From an uncultured Bacteroidales bacterium (GTDB taxonomy: Bacteria; Bacteroidota; Bacteroidia; Bacteroidales; Bacteroidaceae): 41,764 bases of DNA. The position numbers and the translations under genes are program-made. Below are positions 26,772-35,300 of this stretch, piece after piece. The stretch is taken from the NCBI GenBank assembly GCA_902802265.1, contig CADCLN010000024.1:1-41764 (forward strand), read 5' to 3'. Under the pieces are notes generated by a model that was given only the letters and a program-made list of their open reading frames with translations, ran no database searches and was not told the origin of the DNA. Within the stretch, counting starts at the first letter, position 1, and each line of letters starts with the position of its first letter.

Positions 26772-27677
26772 TTATCCTCCTATTTTTGCTATTAGATGGT
26801 GTTTGTTGAAAATGTCCAAAGCGTGCCTTTGAAGTTCCTCTGAAGGAGCCTCCATGTGGATGGCTTCGGGATTGTATGTGGTACCCATTCGTGCATGCTT
26901 CCCTTTCCCTACATCGTGGTAAACCAGCAGATTGACCATTTCGGGCTGTGTGGGGAGTCCTGCGATGAACTTTGCACTCTGTTCCAGATTCTGGTCATCT
27001 GCATTCACACCCACAATCAGCGGAATGCGAATCCAGAACGGACATCCCTTGCTGCTGACCAACCGGATGTTCTTCAGGATTTGCTGATTGGGCACACCCG
27101 TGTAACGCTGGTGCAACTCGCTGTCCATCAGCTTCAAATCTATCAAGAACAGTTCGCAGCGTTCTGCTACTCGTATTACGGTTTGCTCCGAGGCAAACAA
27201 CGTCGTATCGACCGTTCTGTGAAAATGCCTTCTGCCCAGTTCGTCCAGCAGTTCGCACAGATAGTCGGGGTGCATCAGTGGTTCACCTCCACAGATGGTG
27301 ACACCACCGCCCGAATCCTCCATTACCTTGCGTTCTTTCTCCACGATGGTCATCAAGTCATCCATTTGCCAAGCCTTCCCCGCCATTTCCAGTGCCAACG
27401 TGGGGCATTCGTCCGTGCAACGTCCACACAAGATGCAGTTGCCTCGTTCCTGGATGCCGTCAGCCGTCAGCACGAGATTGTGCTGTGGGCAAACCTCCAC
27501 ACAACTCTGACAACCAATGCATTTCTTTTTCGTATAGAGTTTGACAGGCTTTTCGCTCAATCCCTCAGGGTTGTGGCACCACACGCAGTGCAGGGGGCAA
27601 CCCTTCATGAAAATGGTTGTTCTGATGCCAGGTCCGTCGTTGATGGCAAAACGCTTGATGTCGAAGATATAAGCCAT
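26772..27677 (-). CDS. Glycyl-radical enzyme activating protein (radical SAM, two extra 4Fe-4S clusters)
   Basis: A 301-residue radical SAM activase of the pyruvate formate-lyase activating enzyme family, which installs a glycyl radical on a partner enzyme. The radical SAM cluster ligands are Cys27, Cys31 and Cys34 (GCPLHCVWCHNPEG). A ferredoxin-like insert follows with Cys53-56-59-63 and Cys81-84-87-91. This insert is absent from PflA itself and occurs in activases of other glycyl-radical enzymes (for example choline, glycerol or aromatic substrates). No glycyl-radical enzyme gene is in the window, so the partner is unknown. Start: a TTG at 27698 overlaps the -7 promoter box; the ATG at 27677 (MAYIFDIKRFA) is chosen. 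First gene of an operon with proB and proA. Confidence 0.9.
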   Translation of the reverse strand: MAYIFDIKRFAINDGPGIRTTIFMKGCPLHCVWCHNPEGLSEKPVKLYTKKKCIGCQSCVEVCPQHNLVLTADGIQERGNCILCGRCTDECPTLALEMAGKAWQMDDLMTIVEKERKVMEDSGGGVTICGGEPLMHPDYLCELLDELGRRHFHRTVDTTLFASEQTVIRVAERCELFLIDLKLMDSELHQRYTGVPNQQILKNIRLVSSKGCPFWIRIPLIVGVNADDQNLEQSAKFIAGLPTQPEMVNLLVYHDVGKGKHARMGTTYNPEAIHMEAPSEELQRHALDIFNKHHLIAKIGG

Positions 27678-27695
27678 GATTCCATAAATTTTCTG

Positions 27696-27743
27696 CAAAG
27701 GTAAGGATTTTAAATGAAGAATGAAGAATGAAAAATGAAGAAT
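27696..27743 (-). promoter_or_regulatory. Promoter of the activase-proBA operon with heptamer repeat
   Basis: On the minus strand: four heptamers of the ATTCTTC type (27743-27716; the second-read unit is ATTTTTC), then ATTTAAAATCCT, then TACCTTTG (27703-27696), a perfect -7 element. The heptamer array takes the place of the -33 box. The same block precedes ino1 at 35571-35617. The start would be near 27689, only about 12 nt before the ATG. Confidence 0.7.
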
Positions 27744-27860
27744 TTTTTAAAAATGAAGAACCCTCGAAACAGACGACATAAAAATCAAGCTGAGACAAAA
27801 CACATGAATATGTTGTTTTGTAAAGCCTGTGAAAGATGTAACAATTTCAGTTCTTCCGCC

Positions 27861-28104
27861 ACCACAGTAGCACTGCATTGCCACCGCGGTGGCAAAGTTC
27901 TCTCGCTGCAGTAGCAATGCAGTGTCACGGCAGTAGCAATGTAGTGTCACCTCAGTGGTAAAGTTCTCCCACGGCGGTAGCACTGCAGTACCACTGCAGT
28001 GGCAAAGTTCTCCCACAGCGGTTAAGTGTTGAAACGCCAAGTGCAGTGTTTTGATTTGTCATGTGCAGTGTTTTGATTTGACAAGTGTAAAGTTTTGTTG
28101 AAAA
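27861..28104. repeat. Tandem array with 22-bp period
   Basis: GTAGCA, GTGGCA or GTGGTA recurs at 27867, 27889, 27911, 27933, 27955, 27977 and 27999, and GTTA at 28021, each 22 bp apart. A second set (GTGCAGTGTTTTGATTTG at 28041 and 28063, GTGTAAAGTTTTG at 28085) keeps the 22-bp step. Two unit types alternate irregularly: GTAGCACTGCAGTACCAC-like and GTGGCAAAGTTCTCCCAC-like. Unit junctions are palindromic, for example GCCACCGCGGTGGC (27880-27893) and CCACTGCAGTGG (27991-28002). There are no spacers and 22 is not a multiple of 3, so it is neither CRISPR nor coding. The flanking 27744-27860 holds nothing I recognise. Confidence 0.9.
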
Positions 28105-28127
28105 AACAGTAAAAAGACAGACAAATG

Positions 28128-28159
28128 TTTGGCGATAAAAGAAAAAGTCCGTACATTTG
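28128..28159 (+). promoter_or_regulatory. Strong promoter in the 28-kb intergenic region
   Basis: TTTG (28128-28131), 20 nt, TACATTTG (28152-28159): exact consensus. The predicted start is near 28166, about 350 nt before the next protein gene, so the transcript begins with a long non-coding part. Confidence 0.7.
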
Positions 28160-28165
28160 CGGCGA

Positions 28166-28408
28166 CTTTCGGTTTTGCCGAAATTGCGGAACGCATGATT
28201 TGCGTTTTTTCGCTGACATAGTTAATTCGAGGAGCGTATGCTCGTCTTGTAACTTGAAACGTGAGAAATTTCAAAAGAACACAAGATGGCATAGTGATTT
28301 CTCCGCGCCTATGGCGTGGGATTGTTGTATCACTATATCTTTGTTCATAGGTAAATTCTCACGACCTCAAGTTAGAGATGTAGGGCACGCCAGTTCTACG
28401 CTCTTTTT
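28166..28408 (+). ncRNA. Candidate structured small RNA or long leader
   Basis: The predicted transcript folds into small hairpins (TTTCGG/CCGAAA at 28167-28183; AACGCA/TGCGTT at 28190-28206 followed by TTTT) and then one long hairpin at 28251-28373. Its helices in order are AACTTG/CAAGTT, CGTGAGAAATTT/AAATTCTCACG (one bulge), GAACA.AAGAT/ATCTT.TGTTC, ATAGTGAT/ATCACTAT and CCGCGCC/GGCGTGG with a 3-nt loop. A terminator-like hairpin follows (AGAG..GTAG / CTAC.CTCT, 28374-28404, then TTTT). Promoter, structure and terminator suggest an independent RNA of about 240 nt, or an attenuator leader for the gene at 28514. The family is not identified. The early AACGCA/TGCGTT-T6 hairpin could itself end transcription. 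Confidence 0.5.
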
Positions 28409-28448
28409 GTCTCACATTATTTATATATAGTAGCCGCAGGGCTGGGCG

Positions 28449-28510
28449 GTTGTTGATAAGGAACTTTTTCTTTTTAACCCTATTATTAACCATTTTAATT
28501 TATCAACAAC
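28449..28510 (+). promoter_or_regulatory. 11-bp inverted repeat in front of the 28514 gene
   Basis: GTTGTTGATAA (28449-28459) is the exact complement of TTATCAACAAC (28500-28510), 3 nt before the start codon at 28514. It could form a leader hairpin occluding the ribosome-binding region or be a protein site. No TAnnTTTG promoter is seen between the upstream terminator-like hairpin and the gene. Confidence 0.5.
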
Positions 28511-28513
28511 AAA

Positions 28514-30592
28514 ATGAGAAAAAAAATTACTTCTTTAAAAACGCTTCTCATTGCAGCTGGACTGTGTATGGGAAGTAGTGCGTGGGCAGGCGATGTCTAC
28601 ACAATTCTTTATGGTACTCCAATTTATGACACAGACGAAACAACCATTATCGGAGTAACACCACAGACAAACTTTACATCTGCTGATGGAACCACGGCAT
28701 CAGACATTACACATACAGATGCCAATGGAGCCAATTGTGATGCGGCCATGCCTATTGGTGGTTCGGTTTTGTATTCTGGTACATCTTTCTCAAAATCATT
28801 TGAAACCGTTGCAACAAAGGGTATAGTACATTTCGAGGCAAACTATACTGCCACAACAAATGGACAAGAAACATGGAAAGTGGTAGATAGCAATGGTGTT
28901 GAGATTTTTGGTACCACAGACTGTGGTAAGAATAATGGTAATGGCACCATGAATTGGGGATTTTGCAATGGAGTTTCATTAGGTACGAACTGGTTCCGTC
29001 AGGCACGTGGTGGTCATAACCGTGTTGTTCTTGATATTAATTTAACCACAAAAAAAGTTGCTTATACTGTTTTAGTTTCAAGTGGCAACAATTCATATTC
29101 AACTCTTACTGGAACTTACGATTTACCTAATGGCGTAGTTGATGTGAAAGGTCTTACAGCCACCCATGGGGGATACGATTCTTATATGGACAACGTGTCT
29201 TTCTACAATGTCTATGATAATGCAGTGACAGAATACGCTTATACTATAAACTATCAGTTAAATAATACTACTATAGCAGAGGTGGCAGGTGCAGGTGAAG
29301 CTGGTAGTAAAGTAAATGCAGAAACATCTATTTGGAATGCTGGTAAAACGAAGAAATACTATGCAACAGGTAATACTGAATTTACGATTGCAGCAGGGAC
29401 TAACACATTCAATGTAGCAGTTCGTGAGGCTGAAACATGGACATATACTGTAAATGCAGTTGATGCCTCTAACAATGTACTGAAAGCACTTAGTACAAAT
29501 TCGGTTGTTGAAGGCGAAACGGCTAATTATGGATATCCACAGTACATTGCAATTGATGGAACACTCTATACATCCGCAAAGCAAAGTGGTAATCCTTGGT
29601 GGGGCAAGAGCTTTACACCCGCTCAAAACAATGAAATCCAAACTGTCAGCTATAATCTGGTAGAAAATGTCGCAAATATTGTTTTCTGCGAAGAAGCAGA
29701 AAACATTACAGGCTTGACTGTCATTAGTGGAGGTAACACAGATATTCGTGCATCTAACAGGCAGGGTGCTTATGCTGAAGCAGACGTTGTTGTTACTACG
29801 CTTCCTGCTGGTAAATATATAGTATCTGGAGCTACTTACGGTAATGCAGGAACTACTTTCACGATTAAAGCAGGTGAAGCTACTGTGTTAACAATTACAA
29901 CTAGCGGCAATCCTGTACATACCGCAGGTGAGGAATTTACGCTAACAAAAGCAACAGATATTGTTATTGCACAAGCTGGTAATGGTGGAAATTCACCAAA
30001 GGTTCTGGATTATCTTTACATCCAAAAGACTGCTGACATCCTTGTTTCTACAACCGAGCTTGAAGGCTACAAGACATTCTACAATGCTACAAAGAGCTTT
30101 GAGGTGGATGAGAACACTACTATCTACAAGGCTGCACATGTTAGTGGTGATGAGGTGGCTATCACGGCTGTTGATGGCAAGATTATTCCTGCTGGTCAGG
30201 CTGTTATCTTGAAGACCGCTGCAACAGACTATGTCATCACACTGACTGAGACAACTGCTGCAAGTGTTGATGACTTCTCTGGCAATGCTTTGCAGGCTGC
30301 TGCAAGTGCAGGTGTTTTGAGTGGTGCTTACATCTTGGCATACACAGATGCCAATGGTCTTGGCTTCTATGAATTTACAGGCTCATTGGATGCTGGCGAC
30401 GTTTACGTTACTGCTGCTGCAGGTGCTGCTAAGCTCCGCATTTCAGTTGAAGACGAAATGGCTACTGCTATCCAGGCTATTGCAACCGAAGACGTGAAGA
30501 GCAACGTAATCTACAATCTGAACGGTCAGCGTGTAGTGAAGCCTCTGAAGGGCATCTACATCCAGAACGGAAAGAAAATTCTTGTGAAATAA
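28514..30592 (+). CDS. Large secreted protein with carbohydrate-binding-like domain and NGQRV-type C-terminal tail
   Basis: A 692-residue exported protein of unknown function. The signal peptide is residues 1-25 (ends SSAWA). Residues ~28-235 look like a beta-rich, lectin-like domain (HFEANYTATTNGQETWKV). Residues ~395-515 resemble a carbohydrate-binding module: an EEAENITG start, AYAEADVVVTTLPAGKYI and a closing LDYLYIQK. The C-terminus (about 664-692) has IYNLNGQRVVKPLKGIYIQN followed by GKKILVK, the ending seen on many Prevotella secreted proteins and similar in plan to type IX secretion sorting domains. Codons are notably A/T-rich. It is followed 54 nt later by a small MKKxY peptide and then a terminator. 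No catalytic motif is visible. Confidence 0.75.
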   Translation: MRKKITSLKTLLIAAGLCMGSSAWAGDVYTILYGTPIYDTDETTIIGVTPQTNFTSADGTTASDITHTDANGANCDAAMPIGGSVLYSGTSFSKSFETVATKGIVHFEANYTATTNGQETWKVVDSNGVEIFGTTDCGKNNGNGTMNWGFCNGVSLGTNWFRQARGGHNRVVLDINLTTKKVAYTVLVSSGNNSYSTLTGTYDLPNGVVDVKGLTATHGGYDSYMDNVSFYNVYDNAVTEYAYTINYQLNNTTIAEVAGAGEAGSKVNAETSIWNAGKTKKYYATGNTEFTIAAGTNTFNVAVREAETWTYTVNAVDASNNVLKALSTNSVVEGETANYGYPQYIAIDGTLYTSAKQSGNPWWGKSFTPAQNNEIQTVSYNLVENVANIVFCEEAENITGLTVISGGNTDIRASNRQGAYAEADVVVTTLPAGKYIVSGATYGNAGTTFTIKAGEATVLTITTSGNPVHTAGEEFTLTKATDIVIAQAGNGGNSPKVLDYLYIQKTADILVSTTELEGYKTFYNATKSFEVDENTTIYKAAHVSGDEVAITAVDGKIIPAGQAVILKTAATDYVITLTETTAASVDDFSGNALQAAASAGVLSGAYILAYTDANGLGFYEFTGSLDAGDVYVTAAAGAAKLRISVEDEMATAIQAIATEDVKSNVIYNLNGQRVVKPLKGIYIQNGKKILVK

Positions 30593-30646
30593 AAATGTGT
30601 ATTCATGGATTATAATGTAAAACATCGAAAAAAAGGAAATATAACA

Positions 30647-30832
30647 ATGAAGAAGACATATATTGCACCCCGCGTTGAGGTGAACGAAATCGGCGCAGTA
30701 CAACTGATTTGCGAATCAAAATTTAACATAAAAGGCTCCATCAATGGTACTGAAGCTGGTTTCCAGAAAGCCGCAAAAGACCGTGGTGACTACGAGCCAG
30801 CAGAAGATGGTAACTTCGGCGACCTCTGGTAA
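30647..30832 (+). CDS. Small MKKxYxxP peptide
   Basis: A 61-residue peptide beginning MKKTYIAPRVEVNEI and ending in an acidic tail with NFGDLW. It matches the pattern MKKxYxxPxxxxxxxxxxxLxxxS that I associate with abundant small uncharacterised Prevotella/Bacteroides peptides. There is no membrane segment; the sequence around residue 20 (AVQLICES) is the most hydrophobic part. The ATG at 30647 is chosen over one at 30605 because AAAAGGAAA precedes it and the MKK motif starts there. It is downstream of the secreted protein gene and before a good terminator, so probably co-transcribed. Function is unknown. Confidence 0.75.
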   Translation: MKKTYIAPRVEVNEIGAVQLICESKFNIKGSINGTEAGFQKAAKDRGDYEPAEDGNFGDLW

Positions 30833-30840
30833 TTAAACAG

Positions 30841-30874
30841 GTTGTAACGCCCATTGGGCGACAACATATTTTTT
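30841..30874 (+). terminator. Intrinsic terminator after the MKKxY peptide
   Basis: GTTG(30841)..CGCCC ATT GGGCG..CAAC(30865): a 5-bp GC-rich inner stem plus a 4-bp outer stem, followed after ATA by six T residues. It ends the 28514-30832 transcription unit. Confidence 0.85.
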
Positions 30875-30983
30875 AAAAAAGAAATTATGCCCATTACCAG
30901 CCAGCCGTGAGGTTCGCGGGGCATTAGGTTGATATTTTGTTGTGTGTTTCCTCTTTCGTGGAGGTAAACACGGACAGAATGAA

Positions 30984-31017
30984 GGCAGCTCCTTCGCAGC
31001 GATGCGCAGGGGCTGCC
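30984..31017. repeat. Strong hairpin with GCGA tetraloop
   Basis: Fourteen of fifteen pairs form between GGCAGCTCCTTCGCA (30984-30998) and TGCGCAGGGGCTGCC (31003-31017), closing a GCGA (GNRA) loop. It lies in the 335-nt gap between the peptide gene and the GH43-like gene, downstream of one terminator and upstream of the next promoter. Possibly a REP-like palindrome or part of a small RNA. Apart from this, the terminator and the promoter, I see nothing in the gap. Confidence 0.65.
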
Positions 31018-31091
31018 CTGCTTTGTTTGAGTGTTTTTGTTGCAGAATGTTGCTTTTTCGTTGCAATTTTGATAAAATATTTCCTTCTGCA

Positions 31092-31122
31092 TTTGCAGTT
31101 TGTCATTTTATGCTTACCTTTG
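31092..31122 (+). promoter_or_regulatory. Promoter of the glycosidase pair
   Basis: TTTG (31092-31095), 19 nt, TACCTTTG (31115-31122). Start near 31129, leader about 40 nt before the ATG at 31168. Confidence 0.75.
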
Positions 31123-31167
31123 TGGCAAAATACTTTAACTGCCGACGGCAATAAAAAACATTTCATC

Positions 31168-32304
31168 ATGAAAAAACCAATTCTTGTATGCGGAATGGCA
31201 CTGACTGCGATGTCGGTCTTTGCTCAACAGAGGGCGGTACCTACTGAGGCTGAGATGGGTGCTTACATCATGGTTTATCACAAAGACTGCGACCACAGTC
31301 TGCACATGGCTCTGAGTTACGACAGCTACAACTGGACGTCGCTGAACGATGATAAGCCCGTCATCAGTGGCGACACGATTGCTGTGCAGAAAGGCATTCG
31401 CGACCCGCACATCTTCCGAGGACCCGATGGGGGATTCTATTTGGCAATGACCGACTTGCACATCTTTGCACAACGTGAAGCAGCCGACCGTGCTGGCTAT
31501 AAGGAGGCTCCTGCTTATCGTACTACGGAGTGGGAGCGTGACGGTAAACTCTATGGATGGGGAAACAATCGTGGGCTGGTGCTCATGAAGTCGTTTGATT
31601 TGATTCACTGGACACGCACCAATCTGGATTTCTCTGCTTTGACGTGTCCCACGGGCATTACCGACATCCACGGAGTACCCGTGCCGTGGAGCGAGGTCGG
31701 TTGTGTGTGGGCACCTGAAACCGTCTATGACTACGAGGCTGGTCACTTGTTGGTGCATTTTACCATCCGCATGAAGACGGGTGCAAACATGATTTACTAT
31801 GTCTATATGAACGACGACTTCACCCAAATGCTGAGCGAACCCAAACTCTTGTTCGAGGCACCTCACGATGCCAACGGCGTTCCCCGTTACACCGTGATTG
31901 ACAGCGACATCATCAAAGTAGGTGACACATATCACCTTTTCTATGTTTCTCACGAACATACGGCTACGGTGAAGCACGCTACCAGTCGCAACGTGACAGG
32001 TCCCTACATTCAGGACGACCTCTACAACGATGGCGAGAAGCAGGGTCACGAAGCACCGAACTGCTGGAAACGTCTGGGGCAGCAGAAGTGGGTGATTATG
32101 TTCGACAACTACAGCCGTCGTCCTCACAACTTTGGCTTTGTGGAAACGACCGACTTCAAGACATTCCAGATGATTGGCTACTTTGACCAAGAGGGTAGCC
32201 CGATGAAGCGTGCCAACTTTGCAGAACAGAAACATGCCGCCGTGGCTCCGCTAACCGTGAAGGAAGCCAAAGCCTTGGAAAAGTATTGGAAGAAAAAGAA
32301 GTAG
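31168..32304 (+). CDS. Secreted glycoside hydrolase, GH43-like
   Basis: A 378-residue exported five-bladed beta-propeller glycosidase candidate. Signal peptide 1-19 (ends VFA). Blades begin with MALSYDSYNWTSL and include GIRDPHIFRGPDGGFYLAMTD near residue 71 (candidate catalytic Asp in RDPH), VGCVWAPETVYD near residue 175 (candidate acid Glu) and YTVIDSDIIKVGDTYHLFY near residue 230. This arrangement fits GH43 arabinosidases/xylosidases. An in-frame upstream ATG far back at 30937 is ignored because it precedes the promoter. It is followed 25 nt later by a GH127-like gene. Both point to L-arabinofuranose-containing plant glycans. Exact subfamily and linkage are not determined. Confidence 0.82.
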   Translation: MKKPILVCGMALTAMSVFAQQRAVPTEAEMGAYIMVYHKDCDHSLHMALSYDSYNWTSLNDDKPVISGDTIAVQKGIRDPHIFRGPDGGFYLAMTDLHIFAQREAADRAGYKEAPAYRTTEWERDGKLYGWGNNRGLVLMKSFDLIHWTRTNLDFSALTCPTGITDIHGVPVPWSEVGCVWAPETVYDYEAGHLLVHFTIRMKTGANMIYYVYMNDDFTQMLSEPKLLFEAPHDANGVPRYTVIDSDIIKVGDTYHLFYVSHEHTATVKHATSRNVTGPYIQDDLYNDGEKQGHEAPNCWKRLGQQKWVIMFDNYSRRPHNFGFVETTDFKTFQMIGYFDQEGSPMKRANFAEQKHAAVAPLTVKEAKALEKYWKKKK

Positions 32305-32329
32305 GAATTATAAAATTGAAAATTGAGAT

Positions 32330-35300
32330 ATGAAATACACATTATTTATTATAGGACTGCTGATGTCCGCCTTGTCGGTCAACGCACAGTCAAAACTTTA
32401 TCCGCAGCACTTCGACCTCAGCGAGGTGACGCTGCTCAATGGGGTCTTTAAAACAGCTCTCGACACCAACAACCAGCTTCTGCTCAAGTACGATGCCGAC
32501 CGCCTGATGGCTCCTTTCATTCGTCAAGCAGGGCTTCACACTAAATCTTCCAGCAAATACTACGGCTGGCTCAATCAGCACCCCTCGTTCCCCAACTGGG
32601 GTCTTGACAGCTGGAGTCTGGAAGGACATGTCGGTGGCCACTACCTCACCGCTCTTGCTCTTGGTTATGCTTCCACCACCGATGCTACCATGAAGGCAAA
32701 GCTGAAAGAACGTCTGGACTACTGCCTTGACATCCTGAAAGATTGCCAAGATGCTTACACCAACGACACCAAAGGCTTAAAAGGTTTCATCGGTGGACAA
32801 CCCATCAATCAGGTGTGGACAGGACTCTATGCCAACGACCTGACAGAATTTCGCAAATACGGCGGTTGGGTGCCTTTCTATTGCCAGCACAAAGTTCTTG
32901 CAGGATTGCGTGATGCCTACATCTATACAGGTAGCACCCTGGCAAGAGACCTTTTCCGTGGACTGTCCGACTGGAGTGTCAACGTCGTGAGCAAACTCTC
33001 CACCTCCGATATGCAGGGGATGCTCGGTTGGGAACATGGTGGCATGAACGAAACCCTGGCCGATGCCTACAAACTCTTTGGCACAACCAAGTATCTGGAC
33101 GCTGCCAAGAAATACAGCCATCAGCAGATGATTGACGGCATGTCAACCCTCAACAAATCTTTCCTCGACGGCAAACATGCCAACACACAAGTGCCCAAGT
33201 ATATCGGCTTCGAGCGAGTTTGGCAAGTGTCAAGAGACAAAAGCCAGTCGCTTGCCAATGCCGTCAGTGCTTACCGTCGGGCAGCCCATAACTTCTGGAC
33301 AGACGTAGCCAACGAGCGTACCGTCTGCATCGGTGGAAATTCCGTCGATGAACACTTCCTTGCGGCCTCCAATGCCAACCGCTACATCTCCAATCTCAAT
33401 GGCCCCGAATCGTGCAACTCTAACAACATGCTGAAACTCTCCGAAGACCTCTTCGACGAAACCCACGACAGCAAATATGCCGACTTCTACGAAGCCACCA
33501 TGTATAACCACATCCTTTCCACCCAAGACCCGCAGACTGGCGGCTACGTCTATTTCACCACGCTGCGTCCGCAGGGCTACAAAATCTACTCACAAGTGAA
33601 TCAGGGCATGTGGTGCTGTGTCGGAACAGGCATGGAAAACCACGGCAAATACGGTCACTTCATCTATACCCACTCCGTAGATAACGACACCCTCTTTGTC
33701 AACCTCTTTACAGCCTCCGAACTCAACAGCAAGAAATTCGGCATCCGTCAGGAAACAGAATTTCCTTACGAACAACGCAGCCGACTCATCATCACCAAGG
33801 CAGGCACTTATACCCTTGCCATCCGTCGCCCCTCCTGGCTGGCTGACGGTGCAACCACATCGCAGCAGGCCGACGGGCAGTCGAAAAGTGGTTTCTACTG
33901 CTTCACCAATTCATGGAAAGTCGGCGACGTGATAGAAGTCGATCTCCCCATGCAACTCCGCATTGAGGAGTGTCCCAACCTGCCCGACTACATCGCCTTC
34001 AAATATGGTCCCATCCTTTTGGCGGCTAAGACCACCGCTTCTACACAGGCAGAAGCTCGGCAGACGGGACTTTCTTACGAGCGGCTTCAAAATGAATATG
34101 CTCGTGAAGGCCGTATGGACCACGCTCCAGGTAGCATGGCAAGCAGCATGGAGCTTACCACATCCCCTCTGCTCATTTGTGAACGGAGCGAAGTCCTGCC
34201 CCTCGTTTCGCCCAAAGACCTCGGCAAACTCCAGTTCACGCTGACAGCGCCTGAACCTGTAGAAAATGCCAGCAAGTCCTTCTTCAACACCCACAAGACA
34301 CTTACCCTCGAACCCTTCTTCAGCCTGCATCATGCTCGCTACGTCATTTACTGGTACCAGCAGAATGAAGAAGGCTACAACCAGAGCGACATGGCAAAAG
34401 AAGAAGCAGCCATTGCTGCACTGGGTGCCCGCACCATTGACTACGTAGGCACTGGCGAACAGCAGAGCGAAGCAGGTCATGATGTTTCCTACTCCAACGG
34501 ATCCACAAAGGGCTCTTACAACGGAGAATTCTACCGTGATGCACAGGCAGGCGGCTACATACAGTATGTGCTTACCATCCCCGACAGCGTGGTTCGCCGG
34601 CTCAATGCCACAGACCCCAACCTCTCCGTCATGTGCCGATTCACCGTGGCAGACAAGGGCCGCCAAGGTACGCTTTATATAGAAGGTGAAACCGTTGCCG
34701 ACATCACCGTCCCCTCATCCATCAAGGGACAAGACAGCAAAGGCTTCTACAACGAAGAATACAAAATTCCCGCCAAAGCCCTGATCGACAAGGACGGCAA
34801 CATCAAGACCCGACTCACCTTCCGGTTGCAGGCATCTTCCAACACCCTCTGCCCAGGACTTTACTACGTCCGTTTGCTGAAAGACTTCCAGGACCACGCC
34901 TACCATTGGCGCTGCACAGACTGGAAGACAGGTGATACGGGGCGCGTATCGCAGGATAAATTCAGTTACGACACAGAACGAAACACCATTACAATCCATT
35001 CGGGGACAGGCGCTAATAACGTCTGTCTCTCTTTGGATTACGAACTGGGCGACTACCTTCTTCAGCAATCCCAGAAGTACCTCGTTGTCATGGGGCAAAA
35101 CCTCAGCCGCACCACTGGCAGCTCATACCTCTGGTGGCTCAACGGCGTCAACCGTGGTTCCAGTGTCGCTCCCACTCAAATCAAATCCTTTGTCAAGACC
35201 GATGCCACAGGCAAACGCTACATCGACCTCGTCTTCATCTGGGACATGACCACCACCGGACTCGACGGCAACAACACCGGCACCCAGTACAGCATCACCC

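Noticed and set aside
27861-28104. Possible CRISPR array
   Set aside because: The units are contiguous with a 22-bp step and no unique spacers, and no cas gene is near.
28336-28343. TATCTTTG as a promoter
   Set aside because: It matches the -7 consensus but has no -33 TTTG at 19-20 nt, and it is paired in the long hairpin.
28166-28408. Firm assignment as 6S RNA
   Set aside because: The hairpin is nearly continuously paired without the large central bubble of 6S, and a covariance search could not be run.
28125-28430. 101-codon open frame with two CxxC-like motifs
   Set aside because: It starts before the predicted transcription start and runs through the -7 box, the hairpins and the terminator-like stem, with no ribosome-binding site. 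The structured-RNA explanation fits better, though translation is not excluded.
30937-31167. Upstream extension of the GH43-like gene
   Set aside because: The extra codons precede the promoter and the signal peptide begins at the ATG at 31168.
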